Positions 1 through 7,007 of a DNA stretch of 11,557 bases are shown piece after piece; the stretch's first letter is position 1, and each line of letters opens with the position of its first letter. The notes beneath the pieces are model-generated. The model did not search any database, had not been told where the DNA came from, and worked only from the letters and a program-made list of their open reading frames with translations. The stretch is from Spirochaetaceae bacterium (lineage in GTDB: Bacteria > Spirochaetota > Spirochaetia > SZUA-6 > Fen-1364): assembly GCA_003154555.1 (NCBI GenBank), contig PMDT01000191.1:1173-12729 (forward strand), written 5' to 3'. Made by a program: the position numbers and the translations under genes.

Positions 1-506
1 ACCTCGTGCCACGGCAGACGGTCTTTGAAAACGTTCTGCACGGCCGGCTGGGGTACAAGTCGACCCTCGCGGGCGTCTTCGGCCTCTACACGGCGGCGGA
101 GAAGGAGAATGCCTACGATGTCCTGGACAGGCTCGGCCTTGCCGACCAGATGCACAAGCGCTGCGACCAGCTCTCTGGCGGGCAGAAGCAGCGTGTCGGC
201 ATCGCACGGGCGCTCGTGCAGGAGCCGCGGGTGATCCTCTGCGACGAGCCCATTGCATCACTCGATCCCAGCTCGGCGAAAAAGATCATGGACAAGCTGC
301 ATCACATCTGCCGCGAGATGAACATCACCATCCTCATGAACCTGCACCAGGTCGACGTGGCCATCCGCTATTCCGACCGGATCATCGGCATCCGCGAAGG
401 CCGGATTGTCTACGACGATGACGCGAACAAGCTGAAGAAGAAGATGGTCGCGGAGATCTACGGCTCGGAGGCCGACGACATCCTTTTCGAGGAGCAGGCG
501 GGATGA
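1..506 (+). CDS. phnC: Phosphonate ABC transporter ATP-binding protein (5' end outside window)
   Basis: This is the 3' part of the ATPase that powers phosphonate import through the PhnE permeases. The frame is open from the first base (codons begin at base 3), so the gene starts upstream; the GTG at 6 is internal, not a start. About 167 residues remain. The Walker A loop is missing because it lies upstream. Present are the ABC signature LSGGQKQR (nt 171-194), the Walker B segment [13 protein letters not shown] with its catalytic Glu, and the switch His in NLHQVD. The segment [12 protein letters not shown] just after the window edge matches the region behind the Q-loop in PhnC proteins. The stop codon overlaps the phnE1 start by 4 bp (ATGA), so the two are probably translationally coupled. 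PhnC is favoured over other ABC ATPases because of the two following PhnE genes. Confidence 0.93.
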   Translation, partial: LVPRQTVFENVLHGRLGYKSTLAGVFGLYTAAEKENAYDVLDRLGLADQMHKRCDQLSGGQKQRVGIARALVQEPRVILCDEPIASLDPSSAKKIMDKLHHICREMNITILMNLHQVDVAIRYSDRIIGIREGRIVYDDDANKLKKKMVAEIYGSEADDILFEEQAG

Positions 507-1303
507 CATCGGCCCTTGCCGTGCGCAAGGTGCTCCTCCGCCGCAACCTCACATTCCTCGGGGGACTCCTTGTCATCGGCGCGCTCACGGCGGGTTCCTC
601 CGTTCTCACGGACTTCAGCTTCCGCGACTGCCTGCGCTCGTTTCCCAAGGCCATGCAGTGGCTCGCCGCCAACTTCATCCCCAACGCGCGCGCCGTACGG
701 GCGCTGCCGAACATCGCGATGAAGCTTGCCGAAACAATACTCGTCTCGGTCATGGCGAGCGTGCTGGGAGCGGCCGCCGCGCTTGCCCTGGCGATCCTCG
801 CCTCCCGCACCACTCGCCCCCACGCCACCGTGACGCTGCTCGTCCGGCTCATCGCCTCCGTCTGCCGGAACATTCCCGTGGTCGCATGGGCGATGATCTT
901 CCTGCTCTCTTTCGGTCAGAACGTCCTCACCGGCCTCCTGGCGCTCTTCATCGGCACCGTGGGCTACCTCACGCGCGCCTACACGGAAGTGATCGAAGAA
1001 ACCGCCGACAGCTCGGTCGAGGCACTGCGCGCGTCCGGCGCATCGTGGCTGCAGATTGTGACCCAGGCCGTCTTTCCCTCCATCATGCCCCAGATCGCAA
1101 GCTGGATGCTCTACATGGTGGAGACGAATATCCGGGACGCGACGCTCGTCGGAATACTCACGGGAACCGGGATCGGTTTCCTGTTCGACGTGTTTTACAA
1201 GAGCATGAATTACCCCTCCGCCGCCCTGGTTGTCATCGGCGTGGTGATCGTCGTCATCGCTATCGAGACGGCGTCCAATGCGCTGCGAAGAGTCATCCTG
1301 TGA
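503..1303 (+). CDS. phnE: Phosphonate ABC transporter permease PhnE, first copy
   Basis: This is an inner-membrane permease of 266 residues. Hydrophobic segments lie around residues 16-36, 74-100, 108-134, 140-157, 187-206 and 238-256. The cytoplasmic EAA loop that docks on the ATPase is visible at about residues 173-192, starting EALRASGASW and followed by a conserved Pro. The C-terminal part (DATLVGILTGTGIGF) is typical of PhnE-type permeases of phosphonate and phosphite importers. The start is the ATG that overlaps the phnC stop by 4 bp, with a GAGGAG ribosome binding site upstream. The next permease gene follows with a 1-bp overlap. Paired PhnE proteins usually form a heterodimeric pore. 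The specificity for phosphonate rather than phosphite is inferred from the C-P lyase genes nearby. Confidence 0.93.
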   Translation: MTSALAVRKVLLRRNLTFLGGLLVIGALTAGSSVLTDFSFRDCLRSFPKAMQWLAANFIPNARAVRALPNIAMKLAETILVSVMASVLGAAAALALAILASRTTRPHATVTLLVRLIASVCRNIPVVAWAMIFLLSFGQNVLTGLLALFIGTVGYLTRAYTEVIEETADSSVEALRASGASWLQIVTQAVFPSIMPQIASWMLYMVETNIRDATLVGILTGTGIGFLFDVFYKSMNYPSAALVVIGVVIVVIAIETASNALRRVIL

Positions 1304-2118
1304 TGGATGCAACGCGCCGACTGCCCGTACGACGGAGGACCGCCTCCACCATTGCGCTGAACGCCACGCTCCTCATCCTCGCAGGCGTCACTGTCGCGGG
1401 CTTCTTTCTCCTTGACACGAGGCACCTCGATGTCGGCAAGGCGTCCCTCAAGCTCTTCCACGACCTGGGGGGCATGATGACGCGGCCGTCGGCGCAGCAC
1501 TTCAGCCTCTCGGAGGCGCTAAAGGCAATACTGGTGACGCTCAGCCTCGGCTTCCTGACGACGCTGCTCGGTGCGATCCTGGCGCTGATCGTCGGTCCAT
1601 TTGCCGCGAAGAATCTCAGCCCGCGCGGTGTCGTCAATGCCCTCAAGGGTTTCGTCGCGTTCATCCGGGCGGTGCCCACGGTGCTCTGGGTGCTGATCTT
1701 CGCCATCGGTGCCGGGCTGGGAAGCGTGGCCGCGGTCGTCGGCATGACATTCCATTCCTTCGCGTATCTCGTGAAGGCGTACTCCGAGGCATTCGAGGAG
1801 ATCGACGCGGGTGTGATCGAGGCGTTGAAGGCGTGCGGCGCGGGCTGGCTCACAATCGTCGTGCGCGCCGTCATCCCGTCGTCCATGGGCTCCGTGATTT
1901 CGTGGACATTCATGCGCTTCGAGATCAACTTTACGAACGCGGTAGCGATGGGAGCGGCGGCCGGTGCCGGAGGGATCGGCTTCGACCTCTTCATGGCATC
2001 GGGCTTCTACTTCAACATCGGCGAGGTGGGGTACATCACGTGGCTCATCCTGCTGGTTGCCATCGCGCTGGAGATCGGGGCGACCCGGCTCAAGCAGACC
2101 CGGCACGTCGCGATCTAG
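1303..2118 (+). CDS. phnE: Phosphonate ABC transporter permease PhnE, second copy
   Basis: This is a second PhnE-type permease (271 residues), homologous to the preceding gene but clearly diverged. It has a basic N-terminus (residues 5-12 rich in Arg), a first membrane segment at about 16-37, further segments at about 74-100, 117-140 and 142-158, and a last one at about 243-262. Its EAA loop begins EALKACGAGW at residue 173, the same position as in its partner. The start is the ATG at 1303, whose A is the last base of the phnE1 stop (TGATG); a GTG at 1300 is an in-frame alternative. It is the last gene of the plus-strand transport unit and ends 48 bp from the end of the convergent C-P lyase operon. 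With phnC and an unseen phnD it would complete the importer. Confidence 0.93.
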   Translation: MDATRRLPVRRRTASTIALNATLLILAGVTVAGFFLLDTRHLDVGKASLKLFHDLGGMMTRPSAQHFSLSEALKAILVTLSLGFLTTLLGAILALIVGPFAAKNLSPRGVVNALKGFVAFIRAVPTVLWVLIFAIGAGLGSVAAVVGMTFHSFAYLVKAYSEAFEEIDAGVIEALKACGAGWLTIVVRAVIPSSMGSVISWTFMRFEINFTNAVAMGAAAGAGGIGFDLFMASGFYFNIGEVGYITWLILLVAIALEIGATRLKQTRHVAI

Positions 2119-2122
2119 GTCG

Positions 2123-2142
2123 GCCGCGAGCTTGCGGCATTT
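2123..2142. terminator. Weak hairpin between convergent operons
   Basis: The 48-bp gap between phnE2 and the minus-strand operon holds a 5-bp perfect GC stem (GCCGC/GCGGC, 6-base loop) followed by ATTT. There is no real U-tract, so this is at best a weak bidirectional terminator. Beside it is a tandem heptamer CACGGCT at 2154-2167, which runs into the stop codon of the minus-strand gene. Confidence 0.22.
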
Positions 2143-2166
2143 GCGACGGGCCGCACGGCTCACGGC

Positions 2167-2727
2167 TCAGACGCGCCAGACCTTGTAGGGCATCCAGTCT
2201 TCCCCCTCAAGATAAAAGAGGCCCACGTTGTCGCAGGTCCACGCGAATCCTTCCGGCAGGGCACCGGGGGTCTGCTCCCGCCAGCGCTCGATGGATTGGT
2301 AGCCGTCGAGGTCCAGGTCGTCATAGGCAAGCGTAAGGTGAGGCTCGAAATGCAGCCGGTTGCTCGCGCGCCACGTGGAAAGCCGCAGGAGTCTTTCGTT
2401 CAGCGCGGCGAGCGCCTGGCTCTTCTCCACCCGGTAGCCCACGAGGTATTTCTCCCTTTCCCCGTCCATGTACGTCGTCTGCCAGATCCCCGCGGTGCGC
2501 ACGGGGAACGGCTCCCACGTACCGACCGCCGCGCCGAATGCGTCGAGGAAAGTCGAAACGAGCTCGGCCGGCACGCGCGCGCCCGTTCGGAGCGTCACAT
2601 GCGGCGGGTAGGCAAGCGCTGCCCGGGACCGGCCGATCTCGCCGATCAGGCGACGCGCAGTGTCGATTTCTCTCGACATCTCCGCCGGCGGCGTCGTGAT
2701 GACGACGAAACGCACTGCCTCGCTCAT
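2167..2727 (-). CDS. 2H phosphoesterase (2'-5' RNA ligase-like), candidate cyclic phosphodiesterase of the C-P lyase pathway
   Basis: This 186-residue protein has the two H-x-T motifs that define the 2H phosphoesterase superfamily: PHVTL (His43, Thr45) and PHLTL (His130, Thr132). Their spacing is right for one two-lobed catalytic domain. Family members open 2',3'-cyclic nucleotides and, in the eukaryotic CPDases, the 1'',2''-cyclic phosphate of ADP-ribose. It is the last gene of the C-P lyase operon. The ATG start overlaps the upstream phosphatase stop by 4 bp (ATGA) and has a purine-rich GGCGGGG upstream. A 2H-type protein family (DUF1045) is known near C-P lyase genes; whether this shorter protein belongs to it cannot be told by eye. 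I infer that it stands in for the metallo-beta-lactamase PhnP, which hydrolyses 5-phosphoribosyl 1,2-cyclic phosphate. The fold call is firm; the substrate is inference. Confidence 0.82.
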   Translation of the reverse strand: MSEAVRFVVITTPPAEMSREIDTARRLIGEIGRSRAALAYPPHVTLRTGARVPAELVSTFLDAFGAAVGTWEPFPVRTAGIWQTTYMDGEREKYLVGYRVEKSQALAALNERLLRLSTWRASNRLHFEPHLTLAYDDLDLDGYQSIERWREQTPGALPEGFAWTCDNVGLFYLEGEDWMPYKVWRV

Positions 2728-3539
2728 GCCCCCGCCTTTGAGTTGATCTCCTGATAGATGCCCGCGGCGCTCGCGATGACTTTCCATTTGCCCGGCTGGT
2801 ATTCCCGCGCATCGACCACGGCGCCCGCTTCCCGCGCCACCACGGCGGCGGCGGCGAAATCCCAGAGATTCGTGCCCATCTGCACGAAGGCCCCGACCCG
2901 GCCTGCCGCAACCTGCACGATATCCAGGGCAGTGCTCCCGAAGCTGCGGATCTTCCGCGCCGACCGCACCATGTCGGGAAAAAGCCGGCTCATGCAGGCA
3001 ATGCTCTCTTCGCGCGCACCGAATGACAGCGCGACGACAGATTGGTCCAGCCTCGACGCCCGCGGTGCCGGAAGGGGCACCTGATTCAGCGACGCACCTT
3101 CACCCGCCGCTCCGACGAACAATTCCTCCCGCAGCGGGTCGTACACCACGCCGACGAGCGGATCGCCGAGCACGCTTCCATCCGGCAAGATGCAATTCAC
3201 ATCACGGGCGGCCTCTTCCCCCAGCGCGTAACATGCGATGCTCGTGCAGAAGAACGGTATCCCATGATAGAAGTTCACTGTACCATCCAGGGGATCCACG
3301 ATCCAGAGGAAGGCGGCCTGCCCGGGGACATAACCTGCCTCCTCTGAGAGGATTGCGTGGTCTGGAAACGCATCGCGAATCGTACGGAGTATCTCCGCCT
3401 CGCAGGTGCGGTCCAGCGCGAGCTTCAGGTCGTGCGCTGGCGTGTCATCGACCACGAGTACGCGGCTGTTGCTGCGCCGGATGATGCCGCCCGCGCCGCG
3501 CGCGGCATCCGTGGCTGTTGCACGCAGGCGGTCGATCAC
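2724..3539 (-). CDS. Inositol monophosphatase-family phosphatase in the C-P lyase operon
   Basis: This 271-residue Mg-dependent, Li-sensitive-type phosphatase has the family metal ligands: LSEEAG (Glu66/67), the motif DPLDGT (Asp82, Asp85) and a C-terminal WD (Trp226, Asp227). The last motif reads WDFAAAAVV where the usual form is WDxAAG, so a conserved Gly is replaced by Ala. The chosen start is a GTG whose bases overlap the stop of the hexapeptide gene (GTGA, 4 bp). No clear ribosome binding site is visible, so it may depend on coupling. Family members remove phosphate from inositol phosphates, sugar phosphates, or the 3' position of PAP. In this operon, where no phnN kinase is seen, ribose 1,5-bisphosphate or another phosphoribosyl intermediate is a plausible substrate, but that is inference. 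A role as CysQ-type nucleotidase cannot be excluded. Confidence 0.85.
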   Translation of the reverse strand: MIDRLRATATDAARGAGGIIRRSNSRVLVVDDTPAHDLKLALDRTCEAEILRTIRDAFPDHAILSEEAGYVPGQAAFLWIVDPLDGTVNFYHGIPFFCTSIACYALGEEAARDVNCILPDGSVLGDPLVGVVYDPLREELFVGAAGEGASLNQVPLPAPRASRLDQSVVALSFGAREESIACMSRLFPDMVRSARKIRSFGSTALDIVQVAAGRVGAFVQMGTNLWDFAAAAVVAREAGAVVDAREYQPGKWKVIASAAGIYQEINSKAGA

Positions 3540-4222
3540 GGCGCTTGTGAGCGGGCGGGCGCTGAGGGGGCGGCGTGCCGGGAAAGAAAGACATCCAGAT
3601 CGCACAGGTCGCGCCAGTTGGCTTCGAGCTCCTCCCGGGTCCAGTCCCACCACCTGCTCTCGAGGATCCGCGCGATCACCTTTTCGCTGAAACGCGCGCG
3701 CAGGGGCCGCGCTGGCACACCGACCACGACATGGAAGGGCTCCACATCATGGGTGACCACCGCTGCGGAACCGACAATGGCGCCCGTGCCGATCTTCACA
3801 CCCGGCATGATGACCGCCGCGTGCCCGATCCAGACATCGTGCCCGATGATGCAGGGGTGCGCGCGGCGCCATGCGAAAAACTCGTCGTCATCATGCGTGT
3901 CCAGACCGAACTTGACCCGCCGATACGTCATATGATGCTGGGCGACCCGGTCCGGCGGATGATTGCCGGGATTGATGCGCACCCTGTTCGCAATTGAGCA
4001 GAACTTCCCGATATCCGCGTAGAATATGGAGGCATCCCCATCATCGTAGGTGTAATCGCCGATGGTCGATTCCACGATGTGACTGTTCAGCCCGATCTCT
4101 GTCCAGGAACCGAGCCGACTCGCCACCACCATGGCACCGTCATGGATGAAAGGAGTCTCCGAGAGCCGTGCACCCGAGGCGCCGCCGTGGGCGCGCGGCT
4201 TCATGTTGATGTCATACAGCAC
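3536..4222 (-). CDS. Phosphonate-locus hexapeptide-repeat transferase
   Basis: This is a left-handed beta-helix acyltransferase-type protein of about 228 residues. Hexapeptide repeats are recognisable twice: an N-terminal set (SWTEIGLNSHIVESTIGDYTY) and a C-terminal set around IIGHDVWIGHAAVIMPGV and IGTGAIVGSAAVV. Between them are the segments FCSIANRVRINPGNHP and DDDEFFAWRR, which I recognise from the TIGR03308-type family found beside C-P lyase genes. It resembles xenobiotic and antibiotic acetyltransferases of the CatB type, and no acceptor is known. It may acetylate an aminophosphonate, a job done elsewhere by the unrelated GNAT enzyme PhnO; this is inference. The GTG start is preferred because GGAGG lies 6 bases upstream; this overlaps the end of phnM by 11 bp. 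An in-frame ATG at 4204 (222 residues) is the alternative but has no visible ribosome binding site. Confidence 0.85.
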   Translation of the reverse strand: MLYDINMKPRAHGGASGARLSETPFIHDGAMVVASRLGSWTEIGLNSHIVESTIGDYTYDDGDASIFYADIGKFCSIANRVRINPGNHPPDRVAQHHMTYRRVKFGLDTHDDDEFFAWRRAHPCIIGHDVWIGHAAVIMPGVKIGTGAIVGSAAVVTHDVEPFHVVVGVPARPLRARFSEKVIARILESRWWDWTREELEANWRDLCDLDVFLSRHAAPSAPARSQAP

Positions 4223-5441
4223 GAGCCGCCTCCGGCAATGGCAGGGCTGCTTCCTCAGCCCATCGATCTCCCATGACATCCAGCGTGCCATCGCGCTTCT
4301 CGTAAACGCGATGACCGCTCACCCATGCGCCGACCACGACCGGGACCTCCATGTCGTTCACAAGGATCATGTCAGCGCGCTTGCCGACCTCAAGCGAACC
4401 AAGCTCCGTGTCGAGCCCCGCGGCCCGCGCGGGGTGAATGCTCGCCATCCGCACGGCATCGGCAATGGGCAGCACCCTGTCGCGCACCAACCGGAACACT
4501 GCGTGCAGCATGGCAGGGGTGTAGTAATCCGAGCAGAGGATGTCCGCCGCGTTGCTGGCGATCGCCTCGATCGCGCTGAGATTATCCGTCGTGGATTTGC
4601 CCCGGAGGACATTGGGTGCACCCACGGCAACGTGCAGCCCCCCGCGCGCGGCCGCGAGCGCCGCCGCCGGATCCACGGGGAACTCGGAGATGCTGACGCC
4701 CAGGTCCCGCATGCGGGCAACCTTTTCCGGGGTGTCGTCGTCGTGGGACGCGATCGGAAGACCTGCCGCGCGGGCAAGCGCCGCGAGCTTCTCCAATATG
4801 GCGCCGACTGCCGGATTGAGCGCCTTCCTGCTCCTTTCCTCGATCAGAGCATCCACCTCTGCGCGGGTGGAGTTGTATTTCCTCGCGTAGTAGCTCACGA
4901 GATGCTCGACATTCCTGTATTGCCCCTGCCCGGGGGTATGATCCATCAAGGACACCAGTCCTACTTGCCGGTCGTCGATCAGCCGGCAGAGGCGCTCGAA
5001 GTGCTGGATCTCCACCATCTCGTAGCGGGCATGCACGAGGTGACGGATCACGCCCGTGCGGCGAAGCCGATTCAGCTCGCGAATCGTCGGCTCGAGGTGT
5101 TCGGATTCAAGGCTTCCCTCCCGGCCGTCCATGAAGGAAAAAGAGTGGAAGATCGTCGTGATGCCGTGGCTCACGAGCCGGGATTCCATCGCCGGCAGGG
5201 CAACCGACAGCGGGATCACGGCGCGCGGCCGCGGCTCCAGCTCCTGCTCGATGCCGTCGTTGTGCAGGTCGATGAAACCCGGCAAGAGCAGCCTGCCGCG
5301 GCCGTCCACCGCGTCGACATTCGCGGCCGCCGCGCCACGGGTGATCGACACGATGCGCCCGTCGCGTGCTGTGAGGGTGCCATGGTCGATCACGACGCCG
5401 GGGGTCACGATGCGCACATTCATGATGACGGTGTCCTTCAC
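4212..5441 (-). CDS. phnM: Alpha-D-ribose 1-methylphosphonate 5-triphosphate diphosphatase
   Basis: PhnM removes pyrophosphate from the ribose 1-alkylphosphonate 5-triphosphate made by the PhnI complex, giving the substrate of PhnJ. This is an amidohydrolase-superfamily protein of 409 residues. It starts with the usual small beta-domain and has the family metal site GFIDLHNDGIEQ, followed by HARYEM, LMDHTPGQGQY, ASHDDDTPEKV and, near the end, GAPNVLRGKSTTDN and SDYYTP, all characteristic of PhnM. The start is a GTG with GGAGG 7 bases upstream (5449-5453); it overlaps the phnL stop by 4 bp (GTGA). The ATG at 5423 is an internal alternative (403 residues). The protein is somewhat longer than the E. 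coli enzyme, mainly at the C-terminus. Confidence 0.97.
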   Translation of the reverse strand: MKDTVIMNVRIVTPGVVIDHGTLTARDGRIVSITRGAAAANVDAVDGRGRLLLPGFIDLHNDGIEQELEPRPRAVIPLSVALPAMESRLVSHGITTIFHSFSFMDGREGSLESEHLEPTIRELNRLRRTGVIRHLVHARYEMVEIQHFERLCRLIDDRQVGLVSLMDHTPGQGQYRNVEHLVSYYARKYNSTRAEVDALIEERSRKALNPAVGAILEKLAALARAAGLPIASHDDDTPEKVARMRDLGVSISEFPVDPAAALAAARGGLHVAVGAPNVLRGKSTTDNLSAIEAIASNAADILCSDYYTPAMLHAVFRLVRDRVLPIADAVRMASIHPARAAGLDTELGSLEVGKRADMILVNDMEVPVVVGAWVSGHRVYEKRDGTLDVMGDRWAEEAALPLPEAARAV

Positions 5442-6139
5442 GACGCTGCCTCCACTTCGCGCATCGGTGCCATTTCGATCACGGTGTCGGAAAGCCGGGC
5501 AAGAAGCGCCGTGTCGTGGAAGACACCGATCATGGCCGTGCCTTCGGCCCGCAGCTCCTGGATCAGCGACACCGCCTCGCGCGCGGTGGCGGCGTCGAGG
5601 GACGCGGTGGGCTCGTCGAGCAGCAGGAGACGCGGGCGCGCGATGACGGCGTGGATGATATTGATGCGCTGCTTCTCGCCGCCGGAAAACGTGGAAGGAT
5701 ACATGGCCCACAGCCTCCGCGGAATCGCAAGCCGCTCCAGGAGCTCGCGCGCCCGCGTCTCGCTGTCGGCCCGGGGGTGGCCGCGCGCGACCATGCTGTT
5801 GGTGATCGTGTCCAGTGCGGAGACACGCGGAATGACCGGGAAGAACTGCGAGATGCAGCCGATCTCCTGGCGCCGCAGCCTCAGGACCACGTGCTCATCA
5901 GCGGCCGACAGGTTGTGCGTGTGGGCACGGGCATCCGTGTACCACATTTTGCCCGCGGAGGGCAGGTAGGTGCGGTAAAGGCATTTCAGGAGCGACGACT
6001 TGCCGCTGCCGCTCGGCCCGCTTACCCCGAGGAACTGGCCCGGCTCCAGCGTGAAGCTCACGTCGCGGAACGCCTCAATGCGTGCTCCCCCGCGCACGTG
6101 CAGGATGAAGCTCTTGGAAAGCCCCTCGCATCGCATCAT
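5438..6139 (-). CDS. phnL: C-P lyase accessory ABC-type ATPase PhnL
   Basis: PhnL is one of the two ATP-binding-cassette subunits that associate with the PhnGHIJ core; it is not a transporter ATPase. The 233-residue protein has Walker A GPSGSGKS (41-48), the signature FSGGEKQR (151-158), Walker B LLLLDEP with Glu176, and the switch His208 in FHD. The early FILHVRGG and WYTDARAHTHNL segments fit PhnL rather than PhnK. The chosen start is the ATG with AGAGGA 7 bases upstream. A GTG two codons earlier would sit directly against that ribosome binding site and is unlikely; another ATG is the second codon. There are 13 bases between the phnK stop and this start, the largest gap within the operon. 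The phnM start overlaps its stop. Confidence 0.96.
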   Translation of the reverse strand: MMRCEGLSKSFILHVRGGARIEAFRDVSFTLEPGQFLGVSGPSGSGKSSLLKCLYRTYLPSAGKMWYTDARAHTHNLSAADEHVVLRLRRQEIGCISQFFPVIPRVSALDTITNSMVARGHPRADSETRARELLERLAIPRRLWAMYPSTFSGGEKQRINIIHAVIARPRLLLLDEPTASLDAATAREAVSLIQELRAEGTAMIGVFHDTALLARLSDTVIEMAPMREVEAAS

Positions 6140-6152
6140 CTGCACGTCCTCT

Positions 6153-7007
6153 CTACAGCGTCGAATGCACCAGCAGCTGGGTGTAGGCGTGCTGGGGGTC
6201 CTCGAGTATCTGGTCGGTGAGCCCCTGCTCGACGACGCAGCCGTTCTTCAGCACCATGGTCCGATCGGCGAGCAGCCGGATGACACCCATGTCGTGGGAG
6301 ACGACGATCAGGGAGATTGCAAGCTCGTGCTGCAGCTCGCGTATCAGGTCAAGCACGCGCGCCTGCACGCTCACGTCAAGACCCGACGTGACTTCGTCCA
6401 ACAACACGAGCGGCGGGTTGTTCGCAAGGGCCTTGGCGATCTGGATGCGCTGCTGCATGCCGCCGGAAAGGGTGCGCGGAAGCGCGTCGATATACGACGC
6501 GGGAATCTCGGTCTTTGCCAGGAGCTCCCCTGCCCGCGCGCGGATGCGTGCGAAATGGAAAACCTCCGCCTCCAGGAGCTTCTCCGCTACATTCGCGCCG
6601 CTTGTGATGTCCACGCGAAGTCCGCGCAGCGGGTTCTGGTAGACCATGCCCATCAGGCTCGCGCGGATGCGCCGCTTCCGATTCCGCGCGAGCCTCAGCA
6701 CGTCATCATTCGGGTCGTGATCGCGCAGGCGCAGCTCCCCCGACGTAGCCTCGACGTCGAAATAGATGCACTGCACGAGCGTGCTCTTTCCCGAGCCGCT
6801 TTCACCGACAATGCCCAGGATCTCAGCTTCGCGCAGATCGAAGCTCACGCCGCGCAGGGCGATGATCGATCCACAGCGCGGGCAGACATTCGTTCCCCGA
6901 TCGGGTCCGGTCTCCTCTTCGCAGGCGTCGCATCCCAGGCCGTAGCGTTTGCCGATGTTCCGCGCGCTGAGGACCACGGACCTCTCGGTGACGGAGCTGT
7001 CAGTCAT
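6153..7007 (-). CDS. phnK: C-P lyase accessory ABC-type ATPase PhnK with a four-cysteine insertion
   Basis: PhnK binds as an ATPase to the PhnJ face of the C-P lyase core. The 284-residue protein has Walker A GESGSGKS (68-75), the signature LSGGMQQR, the D-loop GLDVSVQAR and the switch His in SHDMGV, and its C-terminus ends HAYTQLLVHSTL as in known PhnK. Two things are odd. Residues 26-45 form a C-X2-C-X12-C-X2-C motif inserted between the first two strands before Walker A; the E. coli protein has only a short turn there. Also, the Walker B end reads LLDEVTSG instead of DEP. The start is the ATG that overlaps the phnJ stop by 8 bp, with AAAGGG 8 bases upstream. The longer open frame upstream is the shadow of phnJ. 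Oligopeptide-type transport ATPases are the nearest alternative, but the operon position rules for PhnK. Confidence 0.95.
   Translation of the reverse strand: MTDSSVTERSVVLSARNIGKRYGLGCDACEEETGPDRGTNVCPRCGSIIALRGVSFDLREAEILGIVGESGSGKSTLVQCIYFDVEATSGELRLRDHDPNDDVLRLARNRKRRIRASLMGMVYQNPLRGLRVDITSGANVAEKLLEAEVFHFARIRARAGELLAKTEIPASYIDALPRTLSGGMQQRIQIAKALANNPPLVLLDEVTSGLDVSVQARVLDLIRELQHELAISLIVVSHDMGVIRLLADRTMVLKNGCVVEQGLTDQILEDPQHAYTQLLVHSTL

Noticed and set aside
658..1302. An upstream extension of phnE2 by about 215 codons
   Set aside because: The open frame runs through phnE1 in another frame and has no permease character. The real start is at 1303, where it overlaps the phnE1 stop.
458..1312. 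A 284-codon minus-strand open frame opposite phnE1
   Set aside because: The plus strand encodes a clear PhnE permease; the minus translation is a charged, low-complexity shadow.
2143..2167. The tandem CACGGCT repeat as a mobile-element target duplication or CRISPR-like repeat
   Set aside because: There are only two 7-bp copies, with no element between them; more likely chance or part of the intergenic spacer.
4131..5969. A 612-codon plus-strand open frame opposite phnM and phnL
   Set aside because: It is antisense to two well-matched phn genes; long antisense frames are common in GC-rich DNA. Its translation is rich in Arg, His and low-complexity stretches and has no recognisable domain.
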